From contig NZ_CP089981.1 in the NCBI RefSeq assembly GCF_021389975.1, positions 2,071,501 through 2,135,500 of the forward strand: a stretch of DNA of 64,000 bases, in the 5' to 3' direction. The position numbers and the translations under genes were made by a program. Positions 61,978-64,000 of this stretch are shown piece by piece; position 1 is the first letter of the stretch; each line of letters begins with the position of its first letter. Origin of the DNA: Fulvivirga ulvae (GTDB lineage Bacteria; Bacteroidota; Bacteroidia; Cytophagales; Cyclobacteriaceae). The notes beneath the pieces are model-generated. The model did no database searches. It saw nothing but the letters and a program-made list of their open reading frames with translations, and had not been told where the DNA came from.

Positions 61978-62703
61978 TTATTTGATCAGGTTGAAACAAC
62001 TCATTACATCATCACGATAGCTTTTGCTCATCTGTACTTCGTGTTTATCCCCAAGTTTGATCATGTTGCCATCGATACCGGTAACCCGGTTGATATTAAT
62101 AATGTGTTTCCTGCTCACCTTTATAAAATCAGAACTGTTGATCTGATCAGAAATAATCCTCATGTTATTCGAAAGTTTATATTCCTTTTCATCTGTCATC
62201 ACTGAACTGTAAGCCCGGTCAGCCTCCAGGTAAATGATATCTTCGTAGGAGATCATTTTTGATTTTTGGTTGTCTATCCTGATGAATATGCGGTCTTTCA
62301 GTTTAGAAGTTGAGGTTGTTTTTGCTGGTTTGGCAGCATTTACAAAAGCTATCTCCAATGCCCTCAGCAAGTCACCGGTTCTGAAGGGTTTGGATAGATA
62401 GTTGGCCGGGAAAGTTTTCTTTGCACGGTCAACGGTTTCGCTGTCAGTATGGTCGGACAGGTATATTATGGGAATATCATGCTTTTGTCTGATCTTCTCC
62501 GCCGTAGCAATCCCGTCAAGCTCACCGGCCAAATGAATGTCCATCAGGATCAGGTCCGGAAGTGTTTTGTTCACTAAGTCGATCGCATCTTCTCCGCTAA
62601 CTACGGTTTCCAGTACATCAAAATCATGATCCGTCAATATGGCTTTCAGGTTTTGAGCTATTAAAAGCTGATCTTCAACGATCAATACAGAAATTTTTTC
62701 CAT
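61978..62703 (-). CDS. LytTR-type response regulator
   Basis: The 241-residue protein has a receiver domain (LIVEDQLLIAQNLKAIL, phospho-acceptor Asp in LILMDIHLAGELDG, about residue 55, and LSKPF) and a C-terminal LytTR DNA-binding domain (residues about 140-240, with DIIYLEADRAYSSVMT and FIKVSRKHIININRVTGI). It is encoded 5 nt after the kinase stop, so it is the cognate regulator. The TIR gene follows 89 nt downstream on the same strand and could be its target or part of the transcript. Confidence 0.93.
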   Translation of the reverse strand: MEKISVLIVEDQLLIAQNLKAILTDHDFDVLETVVSGEDAIDLVNKTLPDLILMDIHLAGELDGIATAEKIRQKHDIPIIYLSDHTDSETVDRAKKTFPANYLSKPFRTGDLLRALEIAFVNAAKPAKTTSTSKLKDRIFIRIDNQKSKMISYEDIIYLEADRAYSSVMTDEKEYKLSNNMRIISDQINSSDFIKVSRKHIININRVTGIDGNMIKLGDKHEVQMSKSYRDDVMSCFNLIK

Positions 62704-62708
62704 TTGAG

Positions 62709-64000
62709 TTACTTTAAAGGCATTAATAAATTGAGTTTGGTTTTATTTGAGGTTTCCCATTTAATGGTTGCATTCAGTTGTCGGCTCAGTGTTTCTATAA
62801 TATTCAAACCCATAGAGCTTTCAAACTTGTCTGGCTTAGAGAAGCCGGGGCCGTTATCTTCTATACGCAGGTGCAGTTGATCTTTTTCCAAATGTAAAAT
62901 CACCTTTAGTTCCGGATTTTCGGTCACCGGAAAAGCATACTTGAAGGAGTTGCTGACTAGTTCGTTCACAATCAAGCCTATCGGTATCACTTTATCCACA
63001 TCCAGCTCGACGGGCTGTATATCTACCTCAATTGAATCATTTTGCAGTTGGTCGTAACCATAACTATCGGCAAGCTGGCTGATCAGGTCGCCCAGGTAAT
63101 CGTGAATGTTGACTGATCTGCTTTCTGTTTTTTTGTAAAGCTTCTGGTGAATGATAGCCATGGCATTGATGCGGTTCTCTCCACTTCTCACCGCTTCCAG
63201 CGCACCTGCATCGGTTATGGTACGCGATTGGAGACTGAATATATTAGAAAGAAGCTGCAGGTTGTTCTTGACCCGGTGATGCAGTTCCTGCATGAGGAGT
63301 TGAATTTGCTTTTTGTTGCGGCTCTCAGAACGGAACTTAGTATATATTGATAATCCTATTACGAAAACCAGGACGACCGAAATACCCAGGATGATAATCC
63401 ACAAGCGGCTTAGATCTATTTCAGCTTTTTGCAGTTCACGTTCTGTTTCCAGCATCGCTATGGATTGTTCTTTCTTCTCAGTCTCATACTTGGTTTGCAT
63501 TTCAATCAGCCGCTGGACCTTATCACTATTAAGCAGGCTATCCCTGACGACCATTAGTTCCCTGGCACATTCGAGGGATTTATCGTAGCGGCCGAGTTGT
63601 TCATAGGCAAGCATACGGAAGTTGAGATTGTCTTCCATCTCCGACAAAAATCCTCCTTCTTTTATTAAGGCTTGAGCAGAATCAAGATATAGTAGAGCTT
63701 TTTGTGGCTGGTTTTGCAAGTTATAAATATTAGCCAGATTATTATATGTGATCGCTTTGCCACTTTTATCATGTATGGATCTTAAATTTAGTGACCTTTC
63801 CAGATAATCTTTTGCCTCCGCAATTTGATCCAGATTGATCAGCACACCACCAATATTATTGAGAGTGCTGGCAACCAGAGACTTGTCATTAAGATTTTCC
63901 TTTATTTTTAACGATTGATTTAAATATGTTAAAGCACTATCATACTCCTCCAGGTTTCGATAAATGATTCCTATATTGTTTAGAGAAGAAGCTACTTCTT
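62709..64000 (-). CDS. TPR-containing histidine kinase, C-terminal part (cut by the right edge)
   Basis: The frame is open to the window edge and begins outside it. The visible 430 residues show TPR repeats (EEYDSALTYLNQSLKIK, AKDYLERSLNLR), a coiled coil, a membrane helix (LWIIILGISVVLVFVIGLSIY), then a HisKA_2-type phospho-acceptor segment (ELHHRVKNNLQLLSNIF). The HATPase domain has NELVSNSFKYAFP and IEDNGPGFSKP. This is the usual Bacteroidota partner of LytTR regulators. The regulator gene lies 5 nt downstream. The signal sensed is unknown; the start lies beyond the window. Confidence 0.93.
   Translation of the reverse strand, partial: EVASSLNNIGIIYRNLEEYDSALTYLNQSLKIKENLNDKSLVASTLNNIGGVLINLDQIAEAKDYLERSLNLRSIHDKSGKAITYNNLANIYNLQNQPQKALLYLDSAQALIKEGGFLSEMEDNLNFRMLAYEQLGRYDKSLECARELMVVRDSLLNSDKVQRLIEMQTKYETEKKEQSIAMLETERELQKAEIDLSRLWIIILGISVVLVFVIGLSIYTKFRSESRNKKQIQLLMQELHHRVKNNLQLLSNIFSLQSRTITDAGALEAVRSGENRINAMAIIHQKLYKKTESRSVNIHDYLGDLISQLADSYGYDQLQNDSIEVDIQPVELDVDKVIPIGLIVNELVSNSFKYAFPVTENPELKVILHLEKDQLHLRIEDNGPGFSKPDKFESSMGLNIIETLSRQLNATIKWETSNKTKLNLLMPLK

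Overview
The window looks like chromosomal DNA of a Bacteroidota bacterium, most likely a marine or soil Cytophagales of the Fulvivirga/Roseivirga kind. The inference rests on several things: an A+T-leaning composition; a secreted pectinesterase with a C-terminal sorting domain of the type IX secretion kind; paired DUF3857/transglutaminase proteins; a LETM1-related biofilm-associated family protein; LytTR response regulators fed by TPR-containing kinases; scarce Shine-Dalgarno signals; and -7 promoter elements of the TAnnTTTG type. I found no rRNA, tRNA, CRISPR array, transposase or phage gene. Most of the window is ordinary core and envelope metabolism.

Layout, left to right. 1-11.5 kb is mostly minus strand: a TPR sensor cut by the left edge, small lipoproteins, a VOC protein, a two-gene pair of unknown function, a possible macrodomain-like protein, a collagen-like lipoprotein, a zinc amidase, a SanA/YdcF protein and a CNNM/CorC protein. 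11.6-18.3 kb is plus strand: a HEAT-repeat/cyclophilin lipoprotein, purK-purE, a sulfotransferase coupled to a class IV aminotransferase, and the LETM1-related protein, which runs convergently into TerC. 18.3-35.5 kb holds an ABC exporter with a Fur-family regulator, a tandem universal stress protein, gpmI, two DUF3857 paralogues, radA, a UPF0316 membrane protein, a PLP deaminase with an M20 peptidase, and an ECF sigma operon with a likely anti-sigma factor and a DUF4097-like protein. 35.6-46.2 kb holds a sterol-desaturase-family protein with a VOC protein, the 1330-residue pectinesterase, and a divergent pair of lipid genes (App1-type phosphatidate phosphatase and diacylglycerol kinase).

46.4-52.9 kb is a fatty-acid beta-oxidation operon read right to left: marR, fadB-type fusion, [four-helix-bundle gene], thiolase, acyl-CoA dehydrogenase. 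The MarR promoter carries a 9-bp perfect inverted repeat covering its -7 element, so the operon probably has built-in repression. The four-helix-bundle gene is the oddest object in the window. It sits between fadB and fadA inside a pair of inverted, TGCC-rich repeats, and the same repeat sequence occurs as solo intergenic copies at about 5.8 kb and 46.3 kb. I regard this as a possible small mobile cassette.

53.1-64 kb holds a PadR-regulated FtsX-type permease, a Crp/Fnr-like regulator, an alpha/beta hydrolase, a run of small secreted or membrane proteins (Excalibur, Cys-rich zinc-binding, DUF4236, PH-like), a membrane-anchored TIR-domain protein with an intact candidate catalytic glutamate, and a LytTR response regulator with its TPR histidine kinase, which is cut by the right edge. 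The TIR neighbourhood is the second place worth following up.
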